Shown: positions 21,032 to 31,706, counted from the stretch's first letter. The stretch: DNA of 57,230 nucleotides from Hyphomicrobiales bacterium (GCA_025363755.1 JANYLQ010000034.1:1-57230); one strand, 5' to 3'. Notes: generated by a model not told the origin, from the sequence alone. Made by a program: numbers and translations.

Positions 21032-21636
21032 TGAAGGCCCTCCCCCGATTTTACATTTTTGATTTCAACAGCAGTGGCTGGCCCACGCGCTACTTGATCG
21101 GCAATCACCTGGCGCTTCAGGTTGGGCTTGTGGCGCATGGTGAGCACGATAGCGCCGATCATGGCGACGAGCAAAATAAGGCCCGCCATTTGGAAGAAGA
21201 AAACGTATTTAGTGTAAAGCACTTGGCCGATGGCTTGGGTGTTAGATATGTCGCCAATGGTTGGTGTGGACGTATGCGCAATGAGATCAGGTGCAATTGT
21301 CCATGTGCCGACCAGCAAGATCATTTCAACCAACAGGATCAGACCGATCACGCCGCCGATGGGCAGATAATCGAGGAAGCCTTCGCGCAGTTCTACAAAA
21401 TCAACGTCGAGCATCATAACGACGAAGAGGAACAACACGGCCACAGCGCCCACATAAACCACCACCAAAATCATGGCGAGAAATTCGGCACCCAACAGCA
21501 CGAACAAACCAGCTGCGTTGAAAAAGCACAGGATCAGGAACAATACTGAATGTACAGGGTTGCGCGCGGTGATCACCAGCATGGCCGAGGCGATGGCCGC
21601 CAGTGAGAAAAGGTAGAAGAAAAATGTGATTGCCAT
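21028..21636 (-). CDS. nuoJ: NADH-quinone oxidoreductase subunit J
   Basis: A 202-residue membrane subunit with five predicted helices. The pi-bulge helix region [29 protein letters not shown], needed for coupling, is complete, as is [24 protein letters not shown]. The C-terminal tail after this is short and polar. It lies 12 bp after nuoI and overlaps nuoK. Confidence 0.97.
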   Translation of the reverse strand: MAITFFFYLFSLAAIASAMLVITARNPVHSVLFLILCFFNAAGLFVLLGAEFLAMILVVVYVGAVAVLFLFVVMMLDVDFVELREGFLDYLPIGGVIGLILLVEMILLVGTWTIAPDLIAHTSTPTIGDISNTQAIGQVLYTKYVFFFQMAGLILLVAMIGAIVLTMRHKPNLKRQVIADQVARGPATAVEIKNVKSGEGLQ

Positions 21637-21648
21637 GTTGCCAGCCCC

Positions 21649-22137
21649 TTAGCGATATGGCGCATCAAGCGCGATGTTTTGGGCCAGTTCGCGCTCCCAA
21701 CGATCGCCATTGGCCAACAGTTTTTCTTTGTTGAACAGAAGCTCTTCGCGGGTTTCGGTGGCATATTCAAAATTCGGGCCTTCGACAATGGCATCAACCG
21801 GGCAAGCCTCTTGGCAGAAGCCGCAGTAAATGCATTTCACCATATCAATATCATAGCGTGTGGTGCGGCGTGTGCCGACATTGCGGCGTGGGCCAGCTTC
21901 GATGGTGATGGCTTGGGCGGGGCAAATGGCTTCGCACAGTTTGCAGGCGATGCAGCGCTCTTCACCATTTGGATAACGACGCAAAGCGTGTTCGCCACGG
22001 AAGCGTGGGGAGAGCATCCCTTTCTCGTGCGGGTAGTTCAACGTCGCTTTTGGCGCGAATAAATATTTCATGCCGAGCATAAAGGCTGACACGAATTCAG
22101 CGAGGAAAAGCGAACGCGCGGTTTGAGATAATTTCAT
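21649..22137 (-). CDS. nuoI: NADH-quinone oxidoreductase subunit I
   Basis: A 162-residue peripheral-arm subunit that binds two [4Fe-4S] clusters (N6a and N6b). The two ferredoxin motifs are [12 protein letters not shown] and [12 protein letters not shown], in the order expected. The region [13 protein letters not shown] and the tail [16 protein letters not shown] are conserved. The ATG at 22137 overlaps the nuoH stop as ATGA and gives the family's usual length; upstream starts would only read nuoH out of frame. Confidence 0.97.
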   Translation of the reverse strand: MKLSQTARSLFLAEFVSAFMLGMKYLFAPKATLNYPHEKGMLSPRFRGEHALRRYPNGEERCIACKLCEAICPAQAITIEAGPRRNVGTRRTTRYDIDMVKCIYCGFCQEACPVDAIVEGPNFEYATETREELLFNKEKLLANGDRWERELAQNIALDAPYR

Positions 22138-23171
22138 GATGGCAACCATCCCATATAAACGAGTACGCCAGAGGTGATGACCACCCAAGCCAGCGATATT
22201 GGCAAAAACACTTTCCAGCCGAGGCGCATCAATTGGTCATAGCGATAGCGCGGTACGATGGCTTTCACCATGGCAAACATGAAGAACACGAAGACCAGCT
22301 TGATCAGAAACCAGATGATACCCGGCACCCAGTTTAATACTGGAATGTCGATCAGCGGCAACCAACCGCCGAGGAAGAAGATTGATGTCATCGCACACAT
22401 GGCTGTGATGGCCACATATTCGCCGAGCATGAAAAGCAGATAAGGCGTGGACGAATATTCGACCATGAAGCCCGCGACGAGTTCGGATTCTGCTTCGACC
22501 AAATCAAATGGAGGCCGATTGGTTTCGGCCAATGCTGAGATGAAGAAGATCACAAACATTGGGAAGAGCGGGATGAAATACCAATCGAGGAACGATGCTG
22601 GCAGACCGAGTTTGGTTCCCAAACCGTGATGTTGAGCGTGTACAATATCCGTCAAGTTCAATGAACCAGCGCAGAGCAGAACTGTTATGATCACAAAACC
22701 AATCGAGACTTCATAAGACACCATTTGCGCGGCAGAACGCAGCGCTGAGAGGAACGGGTACTTCGAATTCGAGGCCCAGCCACCCATGATGGTGCCGTAG
22801 ACCATCAGTGATGATATGGCGAAAAGATAAAGCACGCCGACATTGATGTTGGCCACGCGCCAACCTTCATTGATCGGTATTACAACCCATGCTGAAAGTG
22901 CAAGCAGAGCCGTGACGATGGGCGCAATCACGAAGACGCCTTTGTTGGCACCATCGGGGATGATGACTTCTTTCAACGCAAATTTTATCAAGTCAGCAAA
23001 TGATTGCAAAATGCCCCAAGGGCCTACAACGTTGGGGCCACGGCGCATCTGCACAGCGGCCCACACTTTGCGGTCGAAATAAATCAGGAAGGCAACTGAA
23101 ATCAGAACAGCAATAATCAGCGCCACGCTTTCGAGCAAAATCAAACCGAGGAAGAGAGCTAATTCAACCAT
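22134..23171 (-). CDS. nuoH: NADH-quinone oxidoreductase subunit H
   Basis: A 345-residue membrane subunit that joins the membrane and peripheral arms and forms part of the quinone chamber. Conserved segments are [41 protein letters not shown], the loop [21 protein letters not shown] and [18 protein letters not shown]. Start and length are normal. It lies 4 bp after the nuoG stop and overlaps nuoI. Confidence 0.97.
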   Translation of the reverse strand: MVELALFLGLILLESVALIIAVLISVAFLIYFDRKVWAAVQMRRGPNVVGPWGILQSFADLIKFALKEVIIPDGANKGVFVIAPIVTALLALSAWVVIPINEGWRVANINVGVLYLFAISSLMVYGTIMGGWASNSKYPFLSALRSAAQMVSYEVSIGFVIITVLLCAGSLNLTDIVHAQHHGLGTKLGLPASFLDWYFIPLFPMFVIFFISALAETNRPPFDLVEAESELVAGFMVEYSSTPYLLFMLGEYVAITAMCAMTSIFFLGGWLPLIDIPVLNWVPGIIWFLIKLVFVFFMFAMVKAIVPRYRYDQLMRLGWKVFLPISLAWVVITSGVLVYMGWLPS

Positions 23172-23175
23172 GAGT

Positions 23176-25254
23176 TTACTCCGCCGCCTGCATTTTGCGT
23201 TCGTTCTTCAGCGCCGAACATTCCGCCATGGTGCGCGAGGCACGGGCGATGGGGTTGGTGAAATAGAAATCTTTCACGGGAGATTGGAATGGCGCTGAGG
23301 TGGTTTTGCCACCGCCTTGGTGAAGCTCGACCAGAGCAGTCGCATCGGCTTTGTGCACCTGATCGAGGCTGGCGAGTTGCGGTGCAATTGCGTACATAGC
23401 CGCGCGCAATTCTTCCAAATTATTCCAAGTTAAAGTGGCACCCAATGAATCCGAGAGTGCGCGGATGATGGCCCAATCTTCTTTGGCATCGCCCGGTGGA
23501 AACGCAGCGCGGGCTGTCATCTGAGCGCGACCTTCGGTGTTGACATAGGTTGCGGATTTTTCAGTGTAGGCAGCGCCCGGCAAAATAACATCGGCGCGTG
23601 CAGCGCCCGCGTCGCCATGACTGCCCATGTAAACGACGAATGCGTTGCCGAGATTCTTGGTGTCAATTTCATCAGCACCCGCAAGGAAAAGCATGTCGAG
23701 TGATTTGTTCGCAGCAGCATTGAGCATCGCGGTCGTGTTCATGCCGCCGTCTCCGGGCAAGGCGCAAACATCAAGCGCACCCACGCGGCCAGCCGCAGTG
23801 TGGAGAATGTTGAAACCATTCCAGCCTTCTTTGACCACGCCGAGTGCGGCGGCAGCTTTATAGGCCATGGCCAAGATTGCGGCACCGTCAGCGCGGGCCA
23901 ATGCACCCTGCCCGATGATGAACATTGGTTTGGTTTTGTTGGCTGGTGGATGATCGGTGAACACGCTCAAGCTTTCAGGGCCAGCGCCGAGATAATTGTA
24001 GGGATAGGTGAGGTCGGCTTGTTCGCCCACGACGCCAATCAAACAACCACCCTTCAGCGCACGCTTACGAATGCGGGCGTTGAGTACAGGGGCTTCAAGG
24101 CGTGGATTGCAGCCGATCAGCATGATGGCGTCGGCTTCTTCAATACCAGCGATGGACGAGTTAAACAAATAACCTGCGCGGCCACCATGTTCGCCCAGCG
24201 GGGTGCCATCTTGGCGGCAGTCGATATTATTAATCTTTAAATTCATCGCCAAGGTTTTGAGCGAGAATGCTTCTTCAGCCGAAACCAGATCACCGAGCAA
24301 AATGCCGACCTTGTCTGGTGTGGTTGATTTCATTTTCGATGCGATACGCGAGAAGGCTTCGGCCCATGTGGCTGGGCGCAGTTTGCCAATGTCGCGCACG
24401 AAGGGTTGATCGAGGCGCTGGGTTTTCAAACCATCCCAAACGAAGCGGGTTTTATCGGAAATCCACTCTTCATTCACGTCTTCATGGGTGCGCGGCAAAA
24501 TGCGCATCACTTCGCGGCCACGCGCATCCACGCGAATGTTGGAGCCCACAGCATCCATCACATCGATGGTTTCAGTTTTGCGGAGTTCCCATGGTCGCGC
24601 CTTGAATTCGTAAGGAAGCGAGGTAAGTGCACCTACGGGGCAAAGATCGATGATGTTGCCCTGAAGCTCAGAACTAATCGCTTTGTCGAGATAGGTGGTG
24701 ATTTCCATATCTTCGCCGCGGCCCGTGGCGCCCATTTCTTCGACACCCGCGACCTCGGTTGTAAAGCGCACACAGCGCGTGCACTGAATGCAACGGTTCA
24801 TTTCAGTCTTGACCAATGGGCCTAGATATTTGTTTTCGACTGCGCGCTTGTTTTCAGCAAAGCGGTTGTGATCCATACCATAAGCCATGGCTTGGTCTTG
24901 CAGATCGCACTCGCCGCCTTGGTCACAAATCGGGCAATCAAGCGGGTGGTTGATCAGCAAAAATTCCATCACGCCTTCGCGGGCTTTTTTGACCATCGGG
25001 CTTGTGGTGAACACTTCTGGTGGCTCACCATTTGGGCCGGGGCGCAGATCATTAACCGACATGGCGCAAGAGGCCGTGGGCTTTGGCGGGCCGCCCTTCA
25101 CTTCAACAAGGCACATGCGGCAATTGCCAGCAATTGATAAGCGTTCATGGAAACAAAAGCGCGGCACTTCAGCGCCAGCTTGCTCACAAGCCTGTAAGAG
25201 CGAGAGGCCATTCTCGACTTCAATTTCCACGCCGTCTATTTTTAGCTTTGGCAT
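23176..25254 (-). CDS. nuoG: NADH-quinone oxidoreductase subunit G
   Basis: A 692-residue iron-sulphur subunit. The N-terminal [2Fe-2S] fold shows [20 protein letters not shown], followed by the histidine-type cluster region [18 protein letters not shown] and [10 protein letters not shown]. The rest is the molybdopterin-like domain ([25 protein letters not shown]), which has lost cofactor in this branch. The ATG at 25254 is chosen because it starts the family sequence [13 protein letters not shown]. That ATG overlaps the upstream DUF3291 stop as TAATG, so translation of nuoG is tied to that non-nuo gene. Confidence 0.96.
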   Translation of the reverse strand: MPKLKIDGVEIEVENGLSLLQACEQAGAEVPRFCFHERLSIAGNCRMCLVEVKGGPPKPTASCAMSVNDLRPGPNGEPPEVFTTSPMVKKAREGVMEFLLINHPLDCPICDQGGECDLQDQAMAYGMDHNRFAENKRAVENKYLGPLVKTEMNRCIQCTRCVRFTTEVAGVEEMGATGRGEDMEITTYLDKAISSELQGNIIDLCPVGALTSLPYEFKARPWELRKTETIDVMDAVGSNIRVDARGREVMRILPRTHEDVNEEWISDKTRFVWDGLKTQRLDQPFVRDIGKLRPATWAEAFSRIASKMKSTTPDKVGILLGDLVSAEEAFSLKTLAMNLKINNIDCRQDGTPLGEHGGRAGYLFNSSIAGIEEADAIMLIGCNPRLEAPVLNARIRKRALKGGCLIGVVGEQADLTYPYNYLGAGPESLSVFTDHPPANKTKPMFIIGQGALARADGAAILAMAYKAAAALGVVKEGWNGFNILHTAAGRVGALDVCALPGDGGMNTTAMLNAAANKSLDMLFLAGADEIDTKNLGNAFVVYMGSHGDAGAARADVILPGAAYTEKSATYVNTEGRAQMTARAAFPPGDAKEDWAIIRALSDSLGATLTWNNLEELRAAMYAIAPQLASLDQVHKADATALVELHQGGGKTTSAPFQSPVKDFYFTNPIARASRTMAECSALKNERKMQAAE

Positions 25255-25709
25255 TATGCGCACCTCAGGGAGCGCATGCGCTCCACGTCCATCACTTCGG
25301 CCCAACCAAACGCATGTTCGGTTGCACCATTTTTTTCATAATCAGCCAAACGATCCATCGCCTCGGTGAGCGTCGGTTGGTGGCTTTCGGGCACAGGCCA
25401 AAACACCATGTGCGGTTTTTCCATCAGGTCAAACCATTCGGCTTTGCGTTTATAGAACTGCGCATGAGCAGTTTTGAAAACGTAATTCTCGAGCGATTTT
25501 GCATCAGTCCAGACCGACATGTTCACGGCATAATCATCGCCGACGCGCAGATCGGTAGCGTTATTATTGTCACCCTTTAAGCGCCAGACGAATCCTTCGC
25601 TGCGTTCTGCCAAAGCATTCACGCGATCAAGATTGGCCATGAACCCAGCCATCCGCGTATCCGTGGTCGGATATTTGAATTTGCCAATATTGAGTTCAGC
25701 GAGGTGCAT
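25254..25709 (-). CDS. DUF3291 domain protein inside the nuo operon
   Basis: A 151-residue soluble protein. The sequence [61 protein letters not shown], and [21 protein letters not shown] fits the DUF3291 family, a dimeric alpha/beta-barrel fold related to small monooxygenases. No catalytic role is established that I can name. It sits between nuoF and nuoG, and its stop overlaps the nuoG start (TAATG). Because it is embedded in a coupled operon, it should be expressed with complex I. Whether it contributes to assembly or is a passenger cannot be told. Confidence 0.75.
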   Translation of the reverse strand: MHLAELNIGKFKYPTTDTRMAGFMANLDRVNALAERSEGFVWRLKGDNNNATDLRVGDDYAVNMSVWTDAKSLENYVFKTAHAQFYKRKAEWFDLMEKPHMVFWPVPESHQPTLTEAMDRLADYEKNGATEHAFGWAEVMDVERMRSLRCA

Positions 25710-25712
25710 GGT

Positions 25713-25826
25713 TCATTTCCCCACTTGACTGATTGCACCGTCGCTGTAGGAACGATAGGTGTACTGATCAATAAGTTTCAATAAGACACTAACGCTCGCT
25801 GCTGCGAATTTTTTTGTAGAAAACAT
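25713..25826 (-). pseudogene. Short ORF resembling a duplicated NuoF C-terminus
   Basis: A 37-codon ORF starts ATG two bases after the stop of the upstream unknown gene and ends 4 bp before the DUF3291 ATG. Its second half, LIDQYTYRSYSDGAI, is close to the NuoF C-terminus [15 protein letters not shown], and the DNA aligns over about 50 bp (ATTGA, CCTATCG, GACGG blocks). The first half does not match NuoF. The simplest reading is a decayed copy of the nuoF 3' end left when sequence was inserted or duplicated here. It might instead be a translated small protein. Confidence 0.5.
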
Positions 25827-25828
25827 CG

Positions 25829-26266
25829 TTACAAATACCCCCATTTTTGGAGTTTTGCGATTAGCAATTTTCTCTGCTGTTCCGCTTTTTGCATGAGTGC
25901 AATCTGAATATGCCCATTTTCTGCCATGTAATTCACGGAATCAAGGCCAACCGATTTTCCAGAGTTATTAAATTCACTGCTTAGTTTATCTAAAACTATC
26001 TGCTCTTGGTTAGTTATCTGTACAAAGTTCCCTAATGAAACAAACCCAACTTTCAGCGTTTCATAAAGATCAGCATCAGTGCACTGGCTTAATGCTGCCA
26101 ATATCGTTGCCTCTAAAGTTTCTTTGTCTATAGGGAGAACATTCGCGTTAGTTACTGGTTCACCAGCAGTTGCTTCGAGAATTGCGCCATAAGAACGTAA
26201 CAAATTATTGTAATCAATTTGCGGTGTTGCTTGCTTAGGGGATAATATTTTGCTGAGCCAACCCAT
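25829..26266 (-). CDS. Unknown small protein between nuoF and the NuoF-like remnant
   Basis: A 145-residue protein of unknown family. It starts MGWLSKILSPKQA (membrane-proximal amphipathic start), then mostly helical sequence: DYNNLLRSYGAILEAT, KETLEATILAALSQCTDADLY, VSLGNFVQITNQEQIVLDKL and a terminal LMQKAEQQRKLLIAKLQKWGYL. No signal peptide. The DNA looks A+T richer than the surrounding nuo genes by eye, which suggests later arrival. The ATG at 26266 follows a GGGG stretch and is preferred over a GTG one codon earlier. It begins 5 bp after the nuoF stop. Confidence 0.6.
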   Translation of the reverse strand: MGWLSKILSPKQATPQIDYNNLLRSYGAILEATAGEPVTNANVLPIDKETLEATILAALSQCTDADLYETLKVGFVSLGNFVQITNQEQIVLDKLSSEFNNSGKSVGLDSVNYMAENGHIQIALMQKAEQQRKLLIAKLQKWGYL

Positions 26267-26271
26267 CACCC

Positions 26272-27576
26272 CTACTCCGCCGCATGGCGCACGGCGCCGT
26301 CTGGATCAGAGCGATAGGTATATGCGTCAATCCGCGCTTCAATCACGGGTCTGAAATGCGTGATCAAGCCCTGCACCGGCCAAGCCGCAGCATCGCCCAA
26401 TGCGCAAATTGTATGGCCTTCGATTTGTTTGGTCACGTCGAGCAACATATCAATCTCGCGCTTTTCGGCGCGGCCTTCGACCATGCGGTTGAGCACGCGC
26501 ATCATCCAGCCTGTGCCTTCGCGGCACGGCGTACATTGACCACAAGATTCATGTTTGTAGAAAGCGGCAAGCCTAGCGATGGCGCGGATGAGATCAGTTG
26601 ATTTATCCATCACGATTACTGCCGCTGTGCCAAGGCCGGAGCGGAGTTTTGAAAGCGAGTCAAAATCCATCGGCGTGTCGATAATTTGCGCAGCTGGCAC
26701 CATGCGCACCGACGAACCGCCGGGAATGACAGCCAACAAATTATCCCAACCGCCACGAATGCCGCCAGCATGTTTGTCAATCAATTCGCGGAAGGTGATG
26801 CCCAGCTCTTCTTCCACATTGCACGGCGTGTTCACATGGCCGGAGATGCAGAATAATTTTGTGCCAACATTATTTGGGCGACCCATGGAGTTAAACCACG
26901 TTGCGCCACGGCGGAGAATTGTTCCGGTGACGGCGATGGATTCCACATTGTTCACTGTGGTGGGTGCACCATAGAGGCCGACATTGGCAGGGAATGGTGG
27001 CTTCATGCGCGGCTGACCTTTTTTGCCTTCCAAGCTTTCAAGCATGGCGGTTTCTTCGCCGCAAATATACGCGCCTGCGCCGTGGGCGATGTAGATATCG
27101 CAATCCCAACCATGGATGTTATTTTTGCCAATGAGCTTTGCTTCATAGGCTTGATCGATGGCGGCTTGCAGATGTTCCCGTTCACGGATGTATTCGCCGC
27201 GCACGTAGATATATGCCACGTTGCATGCCATGCCCATGCAGGCAATCAGGCAGCCTTCGACCAGCAAATGTGGATCATGGCGCATGATCTCACGGTCTTT
27301 GCAGGTGCCGGGTTCGGATTCGTCAGCATTGACCACGAGGTAATGCGGACGCTCGCCAACAACCTTGGGCATGAAGGACCATTTTAGCCCCGTCGGAAAA
27401 CCAGCGCCACCACGGCCACGCAGGCCAGAGGCTTTGACTTCGTTCACAATCCAGTCGCGACCCTTGTCGATGAAGAACTTGGTATCAAGCCAGCAGCCTC
27501 GTTGTTTAGCGCCAGCTAGGCCCCAATCGTGGAGGCCATAGAGATTTGTGAAAATGCGGTCTTTATCAGCGAGCAT
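26272..27576 (-). CDS. nuoF: NADH-quinone oxidoreductase subunit F
   Basis: A 434-residue subunit that binds NADH, FMN and a [4Fe-4S] cluster (N3), where electrons enter complex I. The NADH-binding glycine motif [17 protein letters not shown] and the FMN region [18 protein letters not shown] are present. The cluster motif [14 protein letters not shown] and a later cysteine in [14 protein letters not shown] complete the site. The C-terminus [16 protein letters not shown] is the segment echoed by the small ORF at 25713-25826. Confidence 0.97.
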   Translation of the reverse strand: MLADKDRIFTNLYGLHDWGLAGAKQRGCWLDTKFFIDKGRDWIVNEVKASGLRGRGGAGFPTGLKWSFMPKVVGERPHYLVVNADESEPGTCKDREIMRHDPHLLVEGCLIACMGMACNVAYIYVRGEYIREREHLQAAIDQAYEAKLIGKNNIHGWDCDIYIAHGAGAYICGEETAMLESLEGKKGQPRMKPPFPANVGLYGAPTTVNNVESIAVTGTILRRGATWFNSMGRPNNVGTKLFCISGHVNTPCNVEEELGITFRELIDKHAGGIRGGWDNLLAVIPGGSSVRMVPAAQIIDTPMDFDSLSKLRSGLGTAAVIVMDKSTDLIRAIARLAAFYKHESCGQCTPCREGTGWMMRVLNRMVEGRAEKREIDMLLDVTKQIEGHTICALGDAAAWPVQGLITHFRPVIEARIDAYTYRSDPDGAVRHAAE

Positions 27577-27579
27577 GGT

Positions 27580-28710
27580 TTACTTTCTCCCCGGCTTATC
27601 GCCGACGGAATTTTCAGGTCGCCAGCCTTTGGCCAACTTTTTGGCTTGCTTCACCCATTCGTCACGGGCGATGCGGCCTTGGAAGCCTTTCAGCAAGGCG
27701 TCGACATGTTTGATGTCAGCAGCAGACCACGATGCGATTTGGTCAAAGTGCCACACGCCAGTTTTGTTCAACAGTTTTTCAAATGCAGGGCCGACACCCC
27801 AGATCAGTTTTAGATCATCAGCCTTGCCGCGTGGCTTCTTCAGCAATTCTGGTGCAACCGGTTTGGCAGCAGGTACAGCTTTCTTGGCTGGAGCTTTTTC
27901 AATTTTCGCGACGCGCGAAATGACTGGAGCATTCACAGAGGCAGCGACCGGAGCTGGTGCAGTTGCTACCACTGGAGCAACAGCAACTGCCACCACTGGA
28001 GCCACAGCAACTGCCACCACTGGAGCCGGAGCCACGGCAACAGGTGCGGGCGGCGGAGGCGGCGGAGCTTCAACGCGTTTGAACGTGCGTGGCTTGCTGT
28101 AAAGTGATTTGTCGGTGAGCGAAGTCGCGTCGCCAACAGCCATGGATTGCTGACGGTCGATTTGTGGGCCGGGCTTGACTGGCCTTCCCGCTTGCAAATC
28201 ATCAATCAGTTTTTCGAAAGTGGCAAGGGTTAAATCTTCGTACGTGTCTTTCCACACTTGCACCATCGGCGCATTCACACATGCGCCTAAGCATTCGACC
28301 TCCTCCCAAGACAACGAACCATCTGCATTCAGGTGATGCGGCTCAGGGTGGATTTTCTTGCGGCAGAGCGAGAGCAGTTCTTCAGAGCCGCGCAACATGC
28401 AGGGCGTTGTTCCACACACTTGAATATGCGCTTTTTTACCGACCGGAGATAGCTGGAACATGGTATAGAACGTGGCGATTTCATAAACACGGATGAAAGC
28501 CATATTGAGCATCTCGCCCACATATTCCATGGCAGGCCGCGACACCCAACCTTCATTCTGCTCCTGCGCACGCCAGAGGAGTGCGATCACAGCAGATGCC
28601 TGTTTGCCATTTGGATATTGCGCAATGGTCTTCTTGGCCCAAGACGCATTTTCGGCGTTGAACTTGAAAGGCGTAGTCGGTTGGACGGGATCTAAACGAC
28701 GGACGGACAT
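27580..28710 (-). CDS. nuoE: NADH-quinone oxidoreductase subunit E with C-terminal extension
   Basis: The N-terminal ~170 residues are a thioredoxin-like NuoE with the [2Fe-2S] (N1a) cysteines Cys99, Cys104, Cys140 and Cys144 in VCGTTPC and CLGACVNAP. The protein then continues to 376 residues: a Pro/Ala/Val linker (about 215-270) coded by tandem DNA repeats, and a helix-hairpin-helix-like domain with KLIWGVGPAFEKLLNKTGVWHFDQIASW. The extension is common in Hyphomicrobiales NuoE, as far as I recall, and is absent from E. coli NuoE. Its role is not known; a structural or nucleotide-binding task is inferred only from the fold pattern. It lies 3 bp upstream of nuoF and overlaps nuoD by one base. 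Confidence 0.95.
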   Translation of the reverse strand: MSVRRLDPVQPTTPFKFNAENASWAKKTIAQYPNGKQASAVIALLWRAQEQNEGWVSRPAMEYVGEMLNMAFIRVYEIATFYTMFQLSPVGKKAHIQVCGTTPCMLRGSEELLSLCRKKIHPEPHHLNADGSLSWEEVECLGACVNAPMVQVWKDTYEDLTLATFEKLIDDLQAGRPVKPGPQIDRQQSMAVGDATSLTDKSLYSKPRTFKRVEAPPPPPPAPVAVAPAPVVAVAVAPVVAVAVAPVVATAPAPVAASVNAPVISRVAKIEKAPAKKAVPAAKPVAPELLKKPRGKADDLKLIWGVGPAFEKLLNKTGVWHFDQIASWSAADIKHVDALLKGFQGRIARDEWVKQAKKLAKGWRPENSVGDKPGRK

Positions 28711-29900
28711 CAGCGATCAACCTCACCAAACACAATATCAAGCGAACCCAACACGGCAGAAACGTCGGCCAATTGGTGCCCGCGGCACATAAAGTCCATG
28801 GCTTGTAAGTGCGCAAAACCTGGCGCGCGGAGTTTGCAGCGATAGGGTTTGTTGCTGCCGTCGCTCACCAGATAAACACCGAACTCGCCCTTGGGGGCTT
28901 CGACGGCGGCGTAGACTTCGCCAGCAGGAACCTTATAGCCCTCAGTATAAAGTTTGAAATGATGGATCAAGGCTTCCATCGAACGTTTCATTTCGCCACG
29001 CTTTGGTGGAACTACTTTGCCATCGGTAGACGATATTGGCCCCTGCCCAGCGCTCGACGAAAGCATGTTCACGCATTGCTTCATGATGCGCACCGACTGG
29101 TGCATTTCCAGAACGCGGATTAAATAGCGATCATAGTTATCGCCATTCTTGCCGATGGGAATATCAAATTCCATTTCGGAATAGCATTCATAAGGCTGGC
29201 TCTTGCGCAAATCCCATGCGGCGCCTGAGCCACGCACCATTACGCCGGAGAAGCCCCATTTGAAGCAATCTTCGAGCGACACTACACCAATATCAACATT
29301 GCGTTGTTTGAAGATGCGGTTTTCGGTGAGCAGTGTTTCAATGTCGTTCAAACGCGCTGGATGCGTGTCGCAGAAATGGCCGATGTCATCGATTAGTTTT
29401 TGCGGCAAATCCTGGTGCACGCCACCGGGCCTTATGTATGCGGCGTGCATGCGGCTGCCCGATGCGCGCTCATAAAACACCATCAATTTTTCACGCTCTT
29501 CAAAGCCCCAAACGGGCGGCGTTAACGCACCCACATCCAACGCCTGCGTGGTGATGTTGAGCATATGGGAAAGAATGCGGCCAATTTCGGAGTAAAGAAT
29601 TCGGATTAATTGCCCACGCTTAGGCACTGTAATCCCAAGCAATTTTTCAACTGCCAGAGCATAAGCATGCTCTTGGTTCATTGGAGCAACATAGTCCAGG
29701 CGGTCAAAATAAGGCACGGCTTGAAGATAGGTTTTTTGCTCAATCAGCTTTTCTGTGCCACGGTGGAGAAGACCAATATGTGGATCGACGCGAGTTACGA
29801 CTTCGCCGTCAAGATCAAGAATCAAACGCAAAACACCATGTGCAGCGGGGTGCTGCGGGCCGAAGTTGATCGAAAAGTCGCGGGTGGAATGTTCGGTCAT
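28710..29900 (-). CDS. nuoD: NADH-quinone oxidoreductase subunit D
   Basis: A 396-residue subunit related to NiFe hydrogenase large subunits, forming the quinone site with NuoB. Conserved parts are [56 protein letters not shown] and the closing DIVFGEVDR. No metal cysteines remain, as expected. NuoC and NuoD are separate genes here, not fused as in E. coli. Confidence 0.97.
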   Translation of the reverse strand: MTEHSTRDFSINFGPQHPAAHGVLRLILDLDGEVVTRVDPHIGLLHRGTEKLIEQKTYLQAVPYFDRLDYVAPMNQEHAYALAVEKLLGITVPKRGQLIRILYSEIGRILSHMLNITTQALDVGALTPPVWGFEEREKLMVFYERASGSRMHAAYIRPGGVHQDLPQKLIDDIGHFCDTHPARLNDIETLLTENRIFKQRNVDIGVVSLEDCFKWGFSGVMVRGSGAAWDLRKSQPYECYSEMEFDIPIGKNGDNYDRYLIRVLEMHQSVRIMKQCVNMLSSSAGQGPISSTDGKVVPPKRGEMKRSMEALIHHFKLYTEGYKVPAGEVYAAVEAPKGEFGVYLVSDGSNKPYRCKLRAPGFAHLQAMDFMCRGHQLADVSAVLGSLDIVFGEVDR

Positions 29901-30484
29901 AACTTCGCTTTCTCATCGCCGGGCAATACATACTCTGTGCCTTCCCACGGCGATAAATAATCAAACTGTCTCATTTCCTGAACCAGCTTCACAGGCTCAT
30001 AAACCACGCGTTTGGCTTCATCGTCATAGCGCACTTCAACATGGCCTGTGACGGGGAAATCTTTGCGCAACGGATGACCGGAGAAACCATAGTCTGTGAG
30101 GATGCGGCGCAAATCAGGATGGCCAGAAAACAAAATACCGTAAAGATCAAAGGTCTCGCGCTCATACCAATTAGCTGCGGGGAACACTGAAATTGCTGAT
30201 GGCACTTGGGTTTCTTCGTCGGCTTGCACTTTCACACGGATGCGGGTGTTCTTGTAAGGGCTGAGCATATGATAGACCACGTCAAAGCGCATTTCTCGGG
30301 TGGGATAATCCGCCCCGCAAATATCGATAAAGCAGACGAACTTGCATTCGGCGTCATCGCGCAAGAAAGTCAGTACTTCGATAATTGTTGCCGCTTCAGC
30401 ATGCAGCGTGAGTTCGCCGAACGACGTTTCATTGGTAACGTTCAGTTTGCCTGAAATATAAGTCCCTAATTCTGAAAGATTCAT
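29897..30484 (-). CDS. nuoC: NADH-quinone oxidoreductase subunit C
   Basis: A 195-residue peripheral subunit without cofactors. The signature [40 protein letters not shown] is split across residues 128-165 and is intact. The C-terminus [15 protein letters not shown] is typical. It overlaps nuoD by 4 bp and follows nuoB after 2 bp. Confidence 0.97.
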   Translation of the reverse strand: MNLSELGTYISGKLNVTNETSFGELTLHAEAATIIEVLTFLRDDAECKFVCFIDICGADYPTREMRFDVVYHMLSPYKNTRIRVKVQADEETQVPSAISVFPAANWYERETFDLYGILFSGHPDLRRILTDYGFSGHPLRKDFPVTGHVEVRYDDEAKRVVYEPVKLVQEMRQFDYLSPWEGTEYVLPGDEKAKL

Positions 30485-30486
30485 GA

Positions 30487-31011
30487 TCAGCGCTCAATCG
30501 TTCCGGTGCGGCGGATTTTCTTCTGCAACATCAGAATGCCATAAAGCAAAGCCTCAGCGGTGGGTGGGCAGCCTGGAATGTAAATATCTACAGGAACAAT
30601 TCGGTCACAGCCGCGCACCACTGAATATGAATAATGATAATAGCCGCCACCATTGGCGCAAGAACCCATAGAGATCACATAACGCGGCTCTGGCATTTGG
30701 TCATAAACCTTGCGCAGCGCTGGGGCCATTTTGTTGGTCAACGTGCCAGCCACAATCATCACATCCGATTGGCGGGGCGAACCGCGCGGTGCAAAACCGA
30801 ATCGTTCCACGTCATAACGCGGCATCGATGTGTGCATCATTTCAACTGCGCAACATGCAAGGCCGAAGGTCATCCACATCAGCGAACCGGTGCGAGCCCA
30901 GTTGATTAGGTCATCAGTTGATGTGACCAGAAAGCCCTTGTCAGCAAGCTCGGCATTAATGTCTGTGAAATAAGCTCTGGTGTCGGCTTTGGCCGCTTCG
31001 ATCAATCCCAT
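30487..31011 (-). CDS. nuoB: NADH-quinone oxidoreductase subunit B
   Basis: A 174-residue subunit holding the terminal [4Fe-4S] cluster N2 that reduces quinone. Cluster cysteines lie in [33 protein letters not shown] and [12 protein letters not shown]. The ATG at 31011 has a strong AAGGAG seven bases upstream and is preferred over a GTG at 31032. It overlaps the end of nuoA by 10 bp. Confidence 0.97.
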   Translation of the reverse strand: MGLIEAAKADTRAYFTDINAELADKGFLVTSTDDLINWARTGSLMWMTFGLACCAVEMMHTSMPRYDVERFGFAPRGSPRQSDVMIVAGTLTNKMAPALRKVYDQMPEPRYVISMGSCANGGGYYHYSYSVVRGCDRIVPVDIYIPGCPPTAEALLYGILMLQKKIRRTGTIER

Positions 31012-31367
31012 TCCAAAGCTCCTTTGCGCCACTCATAAATAAAGCCCACGGTGAGCACGGCTAAAAACACAATCATCGACCAAAAGCCAAAAAGACCAAT
31101 CTTTCCAAGACTTATTGCCCACGGAAACAGGAAGGCAACTTCAAGATCGAAAATGATAAACAAAATTGAAACCAGATAAAACCGCACGTCGAATTTCATA
31201 CGTGCATCGTCGAATGCATCAAAACCACATTCATAAGCCGAAAGTTTTTCGGGGGTCGGATTCTTATAGGCAATCAAAATAGGTGTGATCATCAGGATGA
31301 GGGTGATTGCCGCTGCAACACCCATGAAGATCACAACTGGCAGGTAGCTTAAAGCTAAATCTTGCAT
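31002..31367 (-). CDS. nuoA: NADH-quinone oxidoreductase subunit A
   Basis: A 121-residue membrane subunit with three helices. The loop between helices one and two reads [26 protein letters not shown], where the cysteine gates quinone reduction, followed by [21 protein letters not shown] lies six bases upstream of the ATG at 31367; a TTG at 31379 is unlikely. It is the first gene of nuoA-N, and the promoter should lie just upstream, at 31370-31490. Confidence 0.97.
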   Translation of the reverse strand: MQDLALSYLPVVIFMGVAAAITLILMITPILIAYKNPTPEKLSAYECGFDAFDDARMKFDVRFYLVSILFIIFDLEVAFLFPWAISLGKIGLFGFWSMIVFLAVLTVGFIYEWRKGALEWD

Positions 31368-31488
31368 AACGCCCCTCAATTTATCAAGGCAAGTCTATGA
31401 CCGCCTTGTGACGAATTAACGGCGTTCGTAGCGCAGTGCAACACGCTTCGCAAGGCTTCCAGATGTCGCTATCCATGCTTTTTGGAAC

Positions 31489-31520
31489 GAAAAAGCCATC
31501 CCCAAAGGAATGGCTTTTTT
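31489..31520 (-). terminator. Bidirectional intrinsic terminator after tRNA-Asp
   Basis: The plus strand reads AAAAAGCCATCCC, short loop, GGAATGGCTTTTTT. The stem is about 12 bp with A and T tracts on each side, so it works on either strand. It lies directly past the 3' end of tRNA-Asp and upstream of nuoA. Confidence 0.8.
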
Positions 31521-31531
31521 CTTGCAATAAA

Positions 31532-31608
31532 TGGCGCGAAAGACGGGGCTCGAACCCGCGACCTTCGCCGTGACAGGGCGACGCTCTAACCAACTGAGCT
31601 ACTTCCGC
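31532..31608 (-). tRNA. tRNA-Asp (anticodon GUC)
   Basis: The minus strand begins GCGGAAGTAGCTCAGTTGG, has the anticodon stem-loop CGCCCTGTCACGGCG with GUC, a T-arm GCGGGTTCGAGCCCCGT and an acceptor CTTTCGC. Discriminator G and an encoded CCA follow. The length is 77 nt. Confidence 0.95.
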
Positions 31609-31706
31609 ACATTTAATAATCGGCTGGATAGATGAGCCACCCTGCCCTGTCAAGCTTTCCGTCTTGGTGATTGGCGGCTCGGTTAAAACCAGCTAGTGCA
31701 GCACTC

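Noticed and set aside
21031-21549. 172-codon plus frame opposite nuoJ
   Set aside because: Antisense shadow with His/Gln-rich text; nuoJ is unambiguous.
31384-31653. 89-codon minus frame over tRNA-Asp
   Set aside because: It covers the tRNA and terminator; the peptide is tRNA read-through.
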